From Gigantopelta aegis (lineage: Eukaryota > Mollusca > Gastropoda > Neomphalida > Peltospiridae): 64,000 nucleotides of DNA. This document shows, piece by piece, positions 46,101 to 56,170 of this stretch; position 1 is the stretch's first letter, and each line of letters begins with the position of its first letter. Made by a program: the position numbers and the translations under genes. The stretch covers positions 2,089,293 through 2,153,292 of the forward strand of contig NC_054699.1 of NCBI RefSeq assembly GCF_016097555.1, written 5' to 3'. Under the pieces are notes generated by a model. That model searched no databases. It saw only the letters and a program-made list of their open reading frames with translations, and was not told the origin of the DNA.

Positions 46101-47981
46101 TGTAGGAATTGAGGTGGGGGTGGGGGTTGGGGTTAAAACAGATGAAAATTGTCTCCATATTCTATGTTTGAAGCAGCAGTGTTTGAAGCCACACCACACA
46201 CACACGCACACAAAAAGAGTCTCCTCGGGGGGGTCAGATGTAGTCCGTTGGTAAAGCGCCCACTTGGTGCATGGTCAGTCTGGGATTGATCCCCGTCGGT
46301 GGGTCTATTGGGCTATTTCTCGTTCCAGCAATACAAAGAAAGAAAAGTTTTATTTAACTCATGCACTCAACACATTTTATTTACGGTTATATGGCGTCAG
46401 GACATATGGTTAAGGACCACACAGATTTTGAGAGGAAACCCACTGTCGCCACTACATAGGCTACTCTTCCGATTAGCAGCAAGGGATCTTTTATTTGCGC
46501 TTGTGGTTTACACCTACCCATTGAGTCTTGCGGAGCACTCACTCATAGTCGGTATCTGGATTAAAAATCCCATGCCTCGACTGGGATCTGAACCCAGTAC
46601 CTACCAGCCTGTAGACCGATGGCCTACCACGACGCCACCGAGGCCGGTCCAGCTATACAGTGCACCACCATTGGTATATCAAAGGCTGTAGTATGTGCTA
46701 TCCTTTCTGTGGGATGTGCATATAAAAAATCCCTTGCTATTAATGGGAAAATGTAGCGGGTTTCCTCTCTAGGACTATATATCAAAATTACCAAATGTTT
46801 GATGTCCAATAGCCGATGATTAATAAATCAATGTGCTCTGGTGGTGTCGTTAAACAAAACAAATTTTAATTTTAACCATCTTTATTTTGAGGGGTGAGAT
46901 GTAGTTCCGTGGTAGAGTGCTTGCCTGAGGAGTGCGATGGGTTACTGGATCGATCATCCTCGGTGGATTCAGGATTTTTTACCATCCCAACCAATGCCCC
47001 ACAGCTGTGGCCATTGTATGTAGTCCTGTCTGTGGTCAAAGGCTGTGGTATGTACTATCCTGTCTGTGGGAAAGTGCATATAAAAGATCCCTTGCTGCTT
47101 TATCAGTAGAAGTAACTCATACAGTGTCAATGGTTTCCTCTCTCTACATGTCTCTTTCTCTCTGCACGTCTCTTTCTCTCACTGTCTCTGTCTGTCTGTC
47201 TCTCTCTGTGCCTGTCTCTCGACCTCAACCTCGACCAAATAATGTCTAAATAACCAAGTTAGACACCAACTAGATGTGTGTTAAAATGTGCTGAGGTGTC
47301 ATTAAAGAGATATTGTTTTCCTTTGATATTTTCTTTTTAATCTTCAGTGAGAAAAACACCAGGGTAAAAAAAGACGAGGAGAGAAAAGTACAGAAGTGTC
47401 TTCGGTTTAAGAGAAAACGTCATCTCGACTGGTTTGACAGGAAAGCATCTAAACGTCGACGTCATTTGCAAGTGAATCATGGAGAAAATAGAGATACATC
47501 ATTTTCCAAAGTTAAATCTCGTAAAAAGGTTTTAATTACAAATTCGTTAATGTCTGGTTCCAAGAGGGGTGATAACTGGAGAAAAACCAAACAGAAAATC
47601 TTAAATAGACAGAAGAATTTTGAATACATTACGAAAAGGAATTTTAAAAACATTTCAAAAAGTCACAAAAGGAAAGTGAAAGTAGCTTCTTCGAAGAGGA
47701 CCAGTCCAAAATGGCCAAAACGGACGGAAAAGATTTGTGAGGAACGGTCCATTTTGAAATGTCACGAGGCAGTGAGAACCAGTCCAATACCTTCAGACCC
47801 GTTTTCCCACCTGTGTCAGTTAGAACGTAAAGCGGTGGATATCGGGGTGGGTGACATGGAAAAACTCTTGTCGAGCAAGCCACAGAATGGTCAGGATTCG
47901 ACAGTTTTGTTTTCCGTTCAACATAAACTTGTACAGTGGCACCCAGGAGGAATTTGGCAAACTATAGTCACAGACAAATGA
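41550..47981 (+). CDS. Unrecognised four-exon gene, 817-residue Ser-rich/basic protein
   Basis: Exons 41550-43167, 44941-45012, 45838-45967 and 47348-47981 join with GT/AG boundaries and matching phases (1, 1, 2) into 2454 nt, an exact multiple of three ending at TGA 47979. The ATG at 41550 is the first after an in-frame TAA at 41520. The N-terminal 540 residues are Ser/Asn/Asp-rich and low in structure, with an early hydrophobic-acidic patch (LQDDFQNAALAAYFDYLYLL) near residue 36. Three short internal repeat sets follow: V-NTSEA units, AHVNKA units, and D/SKGDNSMFPDSKEEN-type acidic units just before the first intron. The short middle exon adds DAQMDDDADSTC. Exon 3 encodes a compact segment, YDVTSHLARGIRLRSGTKV then INPKYQQYYRLITEFSKQ. 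The last 211 residues are very Lys/Arg-rich (RFKRKRHLDWFDRKASKRRR), suggesting a nuclear or nucleic-acid-associated protein. I do not recognise the family; upstream non-coding exons are possible. Confidence 0.85.
43511..43792 (+). mobile_element. Full-length SINE type C
   Basis: Head TAGCCGCGGTGGTGTCGTGG with GGGTTCGCAGCTC, then a body unlike types A/B (CACTGTCCTGGACAGACAGC ... CGTGCTTGAACCTTAAGTGG). In gene 2 intron 1. Confidence 0.8.
43900..44084 (+). mobile_element. SINE, head partly lost
   Basis: GCATCGCAGGATCAAAC (B-box-like) then CGAACCAGTGCACCACAACT and GGAAGGTGCATATAAAAAAA. Ends where the next, opposite SINE starts. Gene 2 intron 1. Confidence 0.65.
44085..44400 (-). mobile_element. 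Full-length SINE, tail type 1, feeding the exon-2 tandem array
   Basis: Plus strand: TTTGTTTAACAACACTACTA ... GGGATCGATCC ... TTTGCCACTGAGCTACATCC CGCCC. Its last 30 bp is the first part of the 101-103-bp unit amplified at 44371-44980. Confidence 0.85.
44371..44980 (+). repeat. Six tandem copies of a SINE-end/intron-end/exon-start unit (101-103 bp)
   Basis: Units begin at about 44371, 44474, 44575, 44676, 44777 and 44880. Each has the rim of a SINE head (TGCCACTGAGCTACATCCCG), the polypyrimidine and acceptor TTATTGTTATGTTACAG, and the first 40 nt of gene 2 exon 2 (GTGATGCTCAGATGGATGAT...). The last copy continues into the rest of exon 2. Unit lengths are not multiples of three. Confidence 0.95.
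44941..45012 (+). CDS. Gene 2 exon 2 (72 nt, symmetric phase 1)
   Basis: 72 nt between acceptor TTATGTTACAG and donor GTTAGT. With the carried G it encodes AVRDAQMDDDADSTCSGVAG then SSDT. Being 24 codons and phase 1-1, it can be skipped or included without changing frame. Its first 40 nt, together with the preceding intron end, occur five more times in tandem upstream (44371-44879), so several acceptors compete here. Which copy is used cannot be told from sequence; this last copy is the only one joined to the rest of the exon and a donor. Confidence 0.85.
45036..45576. mobile_element. Tc1/mariner-type MITE in gene 2 intron 2
   Basis: TIRs CTCTTCAAAAAAAGTAGGGG ... and the inverted copy CCCCTACTTTTTTTGAAGAG, about 24 bp including the adjoining GAAC. 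541 bp, no transposase. TA is present at the left flank only. Confidence 0.75.
45838..45967 (+). CDS. Gene 2 exon 3
   Basis: 130 nt; acceptor ACCTTTTCAG, donor AAAG/GTTTGT; phase 1 in, phase 2 out. It encodes EKLYDVTSHLARGIRLRSGT followed by KVLPVINPKYQQYYRLITEF and SKQ. This is the most fold-like part of the protein and the best query for a homology search. Confidence 0.88.
46225..46872 (+). mobile_element. SINE tail type 1, split by another SINE
   Basis: Left part 46225-46335 (GGTCAGATGTAGTCCGTTGG, GGGATTGATCCCC), right part 46649-46872 (GTGCACCACCATTGGTATAT ... GTGTCGTTAAACAAAACAAA). Gene 2 intron 3. Confidence 0.85.
46336..46648 (-). mobile_element. SINE type B nested inside a SINE, with 11-bp target duplication
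   Basis: Minus strand: type B head GGCCTCGGTGGCGTCGTGGT ... tail type 2. Flanking repeats CCAGCAATACA (46325-46335) and CCAGCTATACA (46649-46659) differ at one base. Confidence 0.88.
46891..47145 (+). mobile_element. SINE with D-type head on shared body
   Basis: GGGGTGAGATGTAGTTCCGT, GGATCGATCATCC, then TGGTATGTACTATCCTGTCT and GTGCATATAAAAGATCCCTT. CT-rich tract follows. Gene 2 intron 3, 200 bp before exon 4. Confidence 0.7.
47348..47981 (+). CDS. Gene 2 exon 4 (terminal, Lys/Arg-rich)
   Basis: 634 nt; acceptor TTAATCTTCAG; phase 2 in. Codons SEKNTRVKKDEERKVQK lead into strongly basic stretches with several bipartite nuclear-localisation-like clusters, then a neutral tail (DPFSHLCQLERKAVDIGVG ... 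HPGGIWQTIVTDK) ending at TGA 47979. The open frame upstream of 47348 (from 47313) is intron read-through. A decayed copy of 47579-47705 lies at 48552-48662. No AATAAA is seen in the first 300 nt after the stop. Confidence 0.9.
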
Positions 47982-48436
47982 TACGGGACACTTGCCTTTT
48001 TATCATATCTTCTATTTAATCAATTATATTCAAGTTGCAGGCTTTCTGCCAGAGGGTAAAACGGGTATGGCGCTATACCCAAAGATTTTTGCAGTTTTTT
48101 TTAAGTTAACCTTTTGACAAAATTAATAACTCTTTATCATTACTGTATGATTTTCTTAACCCTAACCCATACCCATTGTCTTTCTGTGGAGGCCCCCATA
48201 CCCCCTGTCGACTGTGGTTGCATTTAGCACACACATTGTAAATATTCAATTCCATAGCGCCATACCCAAAAACTTTCTTTCTGGCAGATACACTGTGAAC
48301 TGTGAGTAAAATATGTGGCGAAGCAAGTAGCTGAATTAGAACAATTCAGCCATTTTGTAAGAGCAGGATGTTGCTTAGCGGTAGAGAGCTTGCGTTTGGT
48401 GTGCTGATTAACATATATGATTATAGAATCAATCGC

Positions 48437-48800
48437 CCTCGGAGGGAGAGGGACGTAGCCCAGTGGTAAAGCGTTCGCCCCATATGCCGTTGATGAAGCA
48501 CCGGTCTGTGCCGAAGGGCGCATTAGGCTATTTCTTGTTCTAGTTACAATTGAAGAAAAACTTAAACATAAAATCTTAAATAGAAGAAGTTTGAATACAC
48601 TTTTAAAACATTTCAAAAAGTGACAAAGCAAAAGTGAAACTTGTTCTTTGAAGAGGACCAGTGTAACAGAGGCCGTGATGTGTTCTATCCTGTCTGTGAG
48701 GTGCTGTCACCATCTGTGTGGTCATTAACCATATCTCAAATACCATATAACCACAATTAAAATGTGTCGAGTGTAATTAACTAAAACATTTCTTCCTTCG
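48437..48800 (+). mobile_element. SINE tail type 2 carrying an exon fragment
   Basis: Head GGGACGTAGCCCAGTGGTAA to TTTCTTGTTCTAG (48551), then the exon-4 copy, then the body from TAACAGAGGCCGTGATGTG to ACTAAAACATTTCTTCC. Confidence 0.7.
48552..48662 (+). pseudogene. Decayed partial copy of gene 2 exon 4
   Basis: Matches 47579-47705: both read AAAATCTTAAATAG, then AAGAA-TTTGAATACA, AAACATTTCAAAAAGT and GAAGAGGACCAGT, with short deletions and an in-frame stop. It sits inside a SINE (48437-48800), replacing the SINE's middle. Non-functional. Confidence 0.8.
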
Positions 48801-48956
48801 ATCACCATTGAAATACTCACACATTGCTCATGAATTATACTACGGCTGTGCTATATACGGTTGTCCTAATGACAGAAAAGTGCACACAAACAGATTTCTT
48901 GCTGCTTGTTTGCTAGAGTTGGTTTTGCAAGCAGGTTTTCTTGGTCTCTCGAACCA

Positions 48957-49282
48957 AATGGGGGCGGGACGTAGCCCAGTAGTAAAGCGTTCGCTTGACA
49001 TGCGGTTGGTCTAGGATCAATCCCTGTCGGTGGACCCATTGAGCTATTTCTCGTTCGAGCCAGTGCTCCACAACTGGTGTAACATAGGCCGTGGTATGTA
49101 CTATCCTGTCAGTGGGATAGTGCATATAAAAGATCCCTTGCTGCTAATCAAAAAAGAGTAGTTCATGAAGTGGCGACCGCGGGTTTCCTCTCTCAATATC
49201 CGTGTGGTCCATAACCATATGTCTGATGCCATATAACCGTAAATAAAAGGTGTTGAGCGAGTCGTCAAATAAACATTTCCTT
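48957..49282 (+). mobile_element. Full-length SINE, tail type 2
   Basis: GGCGGGACGTAGCCCAGTAG, GGATCAATCCC, body, tail GTAAATAAAAGGTGTTGAGC. Confidence 0.88.
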
Positions 49283-49714
49283 GTTATCGACCAAATGTTA
49301 AGACCATATGTTAGCCATAAAAATGTGTTATGGCGTCTTTAAACAAATGTGGCTTTCATATGTTTTGTATTTTATCTGACATAAGACTGGTAAAGAAGGC
49401 CTCAGATTTCAAGTAACTGATCGTTTCTGGTTGCATGTTGGTAGCATGTGTCGGCAAGAAAATCCCGTGATCACAAGACCAAGAACAGAATTTAAAAAAA
49501 AAACCTGATGGCCTATAGACTCATAGAGTGGCGTCGAGGAATATTTATGAACTACTGATAAAAAGTTTAAAATTAAGAGATACTACTTTTTTGTTATGCA
49601 CATCGTTTAATAAATTATATCAACATGCGCTTGAATACCAAATATTAGTAACCATATTTGTTGTTACTTTGTATGCCATAGTGTGTATTAAGTTAACTGT
49701 ATAGATTTGCGTGG

Positions 49715-49905
49715 TGGGGGGGGGGGAGGGGAGGGCATAGCCATGGTAAAGTGCTCGCCTGATGCATAATGATCCCAATTGGTCTATTTCTCATTCCAGC
49801 TAGTGCTCCATAACTGGTACATCAAAGGCTGTGGTGTGTACTATTCTGTCAGTGGGATGGTACTTGTAAAAAAATTCTTTGCTGCTAATAAAAAAAATTG
49901 AAGAA
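49715..49905 (+). mobile_element. Diverged SINE after a G-run
   Basis: GGCATAGCCATGGTAAAGTG, then CATTCCAGCTAGTGCTCCAT and TCTGTCAGTGGGATGGTACT. No tail. Confidence 0.65.
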
Positions 49906-49944
49906 AAAGTATCCCATTTCTTCTTTTCTTTTGACGAGAAGTTT

Positions 49945-50100
49945 GGCTTGGGATACCAGCTCAGTGGTATAGTGTTGTCTGAGGTATGATGGGTCTCTGA
50001 TCAGTGGCATGATCAATAAATCAAAGGCAATGACATGACCCGTCTGTGGGAAAGTGCATATAAAAGATCCTTTATTGCCATTTGGATAGAGTAACCCGTT
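49945..50100 (+). mobile_element. SINE with D-type head, truncated
   Basis: GGGATACCAGCTCAGTGGTA ... GTCTGTGGGAAAGTGCATAT. Confidence 0.65.
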
Positions 50101-50319
50101 TGGCAGAATAATACAGATTTACTTCCACTCCATGACATCCTACCCTACCCATGCTTTTTTTATTTTTGGTTTGCTGACACCAGTTTGTTTGGTATTATGC
50201 AATGAATTGAATTGCATTGCTCAGAACATCTCTTCTTCAATCTCCCTTCCCCAGCCTCACCTGCACCACGTTGTTAAGAATGGGGTGGAAAGAATGGCCG
50301 TAAAGATCAAGTTGGGGAT

Positions 50320-50605
50320 TTGAGAGGCCACCCACTCAACCCTACATCTTCAATCCCACACCCTACTTCCAGTTCCCATTCCAACCCTACTCCTACCCCT
50401 TCAAGCCTCCATTCTTTCCACTTAATACCCCACCCTACACCTGTCTCTTCAATCCCCCCCACTCCACCCTTTCCTCCACTCTACCGTACTCCTACCCCTT
50501 CAATACCCCACCCTACACCTGCCTCTTCAATCGCCCACTCCACCCTTTCCTCCACTCTACCATACTCCTACCCCTTCAATACCCCACCCTACCTCCATTC
50601 ACTGA
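50320..50605. repeat. C-rich minisatellite, about 75-bp unit
   Basis: Units of ACTCCTACCCCTTCAATACC, CCACCCTACACCTGCCTCTTC and CACTCCACCCTTTCCTCC arranged about three times, more degenerate on the left. The proline-rich open frame across it is a by-product. Confidence 0.8.
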
Positions 50606-50640
50606 AAATGACAACTGGAGTATGTGTATATACAAACTTG

Positions 50641-50646
50641 TTTATT
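50641..50646 (-). promoter_or_regulatory. Candidate polyadenylation signal, minus strand
   Basis: AATAAA on the minus strand. Weak evidence on its own; AT-rich DNA yields such hexamers often. Listed because a minus-strand coding exon ends at 62550 and no other transcript end is obvious. Confidence 0.2.
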
Positions 50647-51339
50647 GAGACTAGCATGGTATGTTGACATGGTTAAATAGTGACTCTATACAAAGAGACA
50701 GACAGCTGTACAGAGCAAAGTACAGTAAAAAAACAAAAAAAAACAACATTTGTACAAAATATTATGCTACAGGCATGAAATGTATAGTGTACTATATAAT
50801 GGATTTATCACAATGGCAAATGGTTCTAAAATTTAAATAAATTTGCAGAAATAATTTTAAAAATTAAATACATGTAGTTTTCTATTTTTTTTCCTTTACG
50901 AAACTCTTTGGAATACCTAGTGATCACAATGTCGTATGAAAACAAATTCAGCAGTGTGTGTAGTTAATGCTAAATGTCTTTCAAAACGAGACAAATGGTT
51001 GAACTTTTAAGAAGTAAAACAAAACTATAGCCTGTCCTATGTTCAGTGAGAGCAAGTGAAGCTACCTTTTTGTGAACTATTTGGTTGGTTCCCAGTGTAG
51101 TTGTTTGAGTTTTTCCACTCACTCTGGCCGAACACAGGCCAGGTCTTCAAGTATTATATTATTACTTGGGCTACTTCAATATGAGGGTGGACAAAAAACC
51201 CTCAAAATACTTGGGTGTTTAAAATGTTTGTATTATTGATTTTTTTATCAAAGAATACAGAGGGAAACAGTTTTTAGATGATCCAAAACCCAGGTTTTCA
51301 TCTGTATATCACCCAGAAAAAAGAATGAATAAATGACTT

Positions 51340-51396
51340 CAACAATACCACAGCACGAAAAATACCTCGGCTATTGGATGTCCAACAAAGGTAAGT
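51340..51396 (-). mobile_element. SINE tail fragment
   Basis: CAGCACGAAAAATACCTCGG then CTATTGGATGTCCAACA matches the third tail variant seen at 36635, inverted. Confidence 0.5.
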
Positions 51397-51967
51397 ATAT
51401 CAAGTGAACCTAGATAAAGGTATAAAAAATCCAGCTTTATTTCTGGATTCCAAATTAAAGGATTTTGTTTTTTTAAAGATTAGTTGGGTGTGACACCTTG
51501 TAGTTGGCTATATAAATAAATAATCGCAATGATTTTAAAATTAATCCATCGAGAGGGTCCCCAGTTTCAGGAGGTGATGAATGTTGACAGATTAATAGTC
51601 TAATTTGTAACGTTAAGCTAGCCATCCATTCATACAGAGTCTGTGTGTGCGTGATTGAAACACGTTAAAACATTTTTTTTTTCTCCCTGGATTAAAAACG
51701 AAACCAATGTTTCACTGTCATTGATGTCATCAAGGTCATGCCAAGTTTGAAAATAAGGCATCTGTGTTGGTGAAAAGCCGCTCACAGAGCGATTCCTCAC
51801 AGATCAGTGGATGCTTCATGTCTATCTAATGAAGCGATTTCTCACGGACACGGATCATGTATGAATGGATGGTTAGCTTTACTTTCAGTTAGCCGTCTGT
51901 GCCCCTTAAGAAAATCGAAAAATAAGAGACAATGACTACTATTAATAAGTTCAGTATCTTACAACTG

Positions 51968-52052
51968 AAAAGCATACTGCTTACAATAATGGCATACTGC
52001 TTACAATAATAGCATACTGCTTACAATAATAGCATACTGCTTACAATAATGG
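51968..52052. repeat. 20-bp tandem repeat, 4 copies
   Basis: GCATACTGCTTACAATAATA repeated four times with A/G changes. Confidence 0.9.
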
Positions 52053-52151
52053 CAATTAAAATGGTAACAAAAAGGGTCGGTACAAGTAATTCGAGTGATA
52101 AATTGTGAAACTTTCTCCTGTGTGGTTCAACTTGTTTCATATATAAGCTAC

Positions 52152-52956
52152 TTAAAGGGACACACCCTAGTTACGGCTATTTGTTAACCATTACGGCGTT
52201 ATTTTTTTCGCTATTAAACCCCATTTTTCACAAATAAAATTGCACTTTACTTACATTTTATTATTTAGAATACACATTTCCATTCACCTGAAGTGCTTTT
52301 TGGTAATCCTGATGTTTGTAAAACCACGAAATGCATTTTTTCACAAGACGTTCTGTCGAGAAAAAAACGTTAAGTAAGCGAGGTCCAATCTATTTTTAGA
52401 GGGGATATTTCCATTTCAATGTCACAGATGTTGGTATATCACGTGACCGTTATCATTTGGGTTCGGTTTGTTTTCTCGTGCACGGTTTGCGCAATCAACA
52501 TCTGATTTGTTGTTGTTCATTTGTGAGATTTTTCTTCACAGTTCGTGAACATTTTCAGTAACAATAAAGTTCAAACAAGTAAGTGTCTCAATACAAAACA
52601 TTACAAACCCTTAAAACCAATAATTTTGCTATGTCTTACGATATCTGGAGAGGGGATACAACCAGGACAGAACAGTTGGAACATGTCCAGGAGAGGTGAA
52701 ACGAACGCACCCCAAGTCTGTGAAATTTGTCGTGATGTAGGCATTGTTGTGCTTCGAGCGACATCTACTGGTGACATCAGAATACTAACTTTCAAAATGA
52801 TTTCAAGGGACATGGGGATTCCCATGGTATTTATCGATATAAAACCTGCTTTTTCACTCCATTTGATAAAAACGTGATCTAAGTGTGTTACAGGTTTGTA
52901 GATTAACCAAATTATAATTTATTTTCGCTGGATGGAACTAGAGTGTGCGGCTTTAA
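52152..52956. mobile_element. 0.8-kb element with TTAA ends
   Basis: Left TTAA then AGGGACACACCCTAGTT; right AACTAGAGTGTGCGGCT then TTAA; inverted with a few mismatches. The TTAA termini and AGGGAC start recall the 8216 MITE. The open frame at 52545-52877 inside it has no recognisable motif and is treated as chance. Confidence 0.65.
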
Positions 52957-54004
52957 TGCCAGTATAAAACAGTCATAAGACCATCTGAAGTAAATTGGCA
53001 TTTAACCAATCTTGATTGGCATTGCAAAAATGTAGTTCCAGACTTCATTAAAAGATGGCAACAAATGGTTCAGACTTCATTAAAAGATAGCAACAAATGG
53101 TTCAAACAAACAAACATTTGGTTTGGTAAAGTAACAAGGTATTTTAATGTGAAACTGGTTCATGTGAATACCATCAATGTCTTCTAAATGTACGTACTTA
53201 TGATTACCTTGTTAAATATAACACAGCATTATTTCCAAGACCCCACCCAAAATGCCTTTTTTTGTATTACTAAACCCCACCTCCATTACTTTAGAGCAGA
53301 TACAACCTTGACCTCTTTTTTAAAATATATAATTTTACAGAACTCCTGGGAGCAAGTTCATAAACAAAATGGTTAATATTACTAAATGATTATATTTAAA
53401 AAAAAAAAACTTAGTAGACATGAAAACTGTGATGATGACTAGTAGAAATGTTTTTAGGATACTTCGGGCAACAGAGATGCTGGGCTAATTAGATATTTAA
53501 ATTCAATAAAGAAGAATGTGTGGGTTTTTTTAATACTTTGTTTTTACAAAATTGGGTATTCTGAATTACAAAATGTACGAAATTCGACAATAGGTCATGC
53601 TTTCTCCCATGTCCATTGTTGCCCTTAGTGACCTGAATAAATTAAGAAATGACTATACAGCAGTAAATGAGATGAACAGATAAAAGCAATGACTGAGTTT
53701 TTGTTGTTTTCCTTGCTCCTCTTCTCGTATCAATATTTTTAAAACCATGGCTGTGATGCAAATGTCCATGTTAAGAGGTGAGCAAAACGGGTGGTTGGTT
53801 AAGCAAAGAAAGAATCTACTTTTTTTTATGATTCACTTGGCAAGGGTGTAAAACCTACAAATATCCTTTAAAAAAACATAATTATTTATAAAGTCTAATA
53901 TGGTCATAGACATAAATTACATGATAGTTTTATTTTCACAAATAAATTATACAAATACATTAAAATATTGAATTTTAATTAAACTAAAATACTATATTTT
54001 CCTC
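52957..54004. other. Unassigned AT-rich
   Basis: A small direct repeat of CAGACTTCATTAAAAGAT at 53038 and 53071. Nothing else recognised. Confidence 0.5.
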
Positions 54005-54215
54005 TACAATGCTAATGTAATAACAATTTGCAATTTGTCAAACATTTGCAGGGTTGGTAATACAAATTGCAATTTGTCATGCAGTTTGTGATACAATGTG
54101 CACTCTTTTTGCATTACTGTTTGCACAGCATGTGATGCAATTTGCAGTGTTTGTGATACAATGTGCACTCTTTTTGCATTACTATTTGCACAGAATGTGA
54201 TGCAATTTGCAGTAT
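54005..54215. repeat. ATTTGCA-rich tandem duplication
   Basis: A unit of about 65 bp (GTGATACAATGTGCACTCTT, TTTGCATTACT, TTTGCACAG, GTGATGCAATTTGCAGT) occurs twice at 54085-54215, preceded by looser CAATTTGCAATTTG motifs. Confidence 0.75.
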
Positions 54216-54915
54216 TACATAATTTACAGTTTTTTAACATTCAGCAATACAGGAGAACAAAGTAAATCAGATACAATTTGCATAGATTGTAATCAACTGT
54301 CTAAACATTACTAGTAATGACAAGAATCAATTTCTAATATATTAATCAATTAAAATGTATAGAAAACATTGCTGCAAAACTGTTCAGAATTCATACAAAA
54401 CCAAAATCAGAGTAGGCCCTACTTCTAATAATATCTTCTTTATTTATTTATTCTTTTATTAATGCAAAACTATAGGAGACTGGCATTCTGTGAGTGGCTC
54501 AGGTTCTCCCCATATCCTCCAATGGTATTCAGATTTTAAAACACTTTAATGACCCAACAATTATTTTTGAAAATGGATACTTTTGACATCCAAAAAGATA
54601 GCATTGCATGCCATTTAAGGTTTCAGTTTCCAGCTCCTGCACATAATTAAAAATAAATTAGACCTCAATCCATTTACAAATTCATAATTCAATAACAAAA
54701 TGTCTTAATCCAACAATAAACACTGTTTTGGGGTCAACACTGAAATATACCGCCAATGAATATTTTTTAACTTGGGAGGATTATTTTCAATTTTCTCTAT
54801 TTAGTACTGAAATGGAGAAAATGACTGTGTTAACTAGAAAGTTTACTGTTATGGAAAGGACACCATTTGTCCAGACAATGATCTGTATGAACTCTGAATC
54901 ATGTCATTTACAGTA

Positions 54916-55136
54916 GCTACAGTACACAAACCAACAATAAAATCAACTAGACACGGGTGGTCACCTAGGTGGTTTCCAGTCTGTTTCACAGACTATATAC
55001 ATACAGTACACAAACCAACGATAAAATCAACTAGACACAGGTGATCACCTAGGTGGTTTCCAGTCTGTATACAGTACACAAACCAATGATAAAATCAACA
55101 AGACATGGATGATCACCTAGGTGGTTTCCAGTCTGT
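54916..55136. repeat. Three-copy direct repeat of about 65-90 bp
   Basis: ACAGTACACAAACCAACAAT, AAAATCAACTAGACAC and CACCTAGGTGGTTTCCAGTC recur three times; the copies differ in spacer length. CACCTAGGTG is a palindrome. Confidence 0.85.
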
Positions 55137-55637
55137 TCTAACCACCCGTATTGATGGTGTAACAAATGAAGAGTAAAAATGTAGTTCCAAAAGCAGGCAT
55201 CAATATAAATAGTGTGTGAAGTAACCCATGTACAGGTCATCAGGGACTTGTTCCACTAAGATATTTTTAAGTGCATACAGTAGTAATTATACACTTACGG
55301 TGATCTCAGCACTAAGATCGTTTCGTGGAACATGGCCCAGGGTCTTAATTCACAAAGCTCTCTCAAACAATATTTCATCCTCCTCACAAGTGTAAGCACT
55401 GCACAGCAGGATCTCAAAGGTGACCAAGTTTAGTGAATGCGCCTCTCGTAACCTACATGCTGCAAAACATCAGCTTTACAATTCCTCTTATTACTATTAT
55501 AAAACCCTTTTTTTTTCTTTTTTTATATCTGAATAAAATATCTGTTTAAAATTTAGGTGATGAAACTTCTGATTAATAAGACTGTTTGGAGAACAAAGTA
55601 CCATTCTCAACTTTCCTGACATCTAATCTAGTAACCT

Positions 55638-56170
55638 GAACGACCATTCTTGACTTACATCAACGACCATTCTTGACTTATATCAACGACCGTTCTCAAC
55701 TTGTATCAACGACCGTTCTCGACTTACATCAACGACCGTTCTCGACTTACATCAACGACCGTTCTCGACTTACACCGACGACCATTCTCGACTTACACCG
55801 ACGACCATTCTCGACTTATATCAACGACCGTTCTCAACTTGTATCAACGACCGTTCTCGACTTACATCAACGACCGTTCTCGACTTACATCAACGACCAT
55901 TCTTGACTTATATCAACGACCGTTCTCAACTTGTATCAATGACCGTTCTCGACTTACATCAACGACCGTTCTCGACTTACATCAACGACCGTTCTCGACT
56001 TACACCGACGACCATTCTCGACTTACACCGACGACCATTCTCGACTTGCATCAACATCAACGACCATTCTCGACTTACATCAACGACCGTTCTCGACTTA
56101 TATCAATGACCATTCTCGACTTAATCAACGACCATTCTCTACTTGTATCAATGACCATTCCCGACTTATA
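55638..56170. repeat. 23-bp minisatellite, about 23 copies, open in all three plus frames
   Basis: Unit TTCTCGACTTACATCAACGA then CCG, with ACCGACG and TATATCAACG variants. Because 23 is not divisible by three, each frame cycles through the same 23-residue repeat (e.g. TYINDRSRLTSTTVLDLHQR), giving overlapping long open frames that are repeat artefacts. Confidence 0.9.

Noticed and set aside
50320-50667. Proline-rich protein
   Set aside because: Encoded only by a C-rich minisatellite.
52545-52877. 110-codon plus-strand frame
   Set aside because: Lies inside a TTAA-ended element, has no recognisable domain, and the opposite strand is open too.
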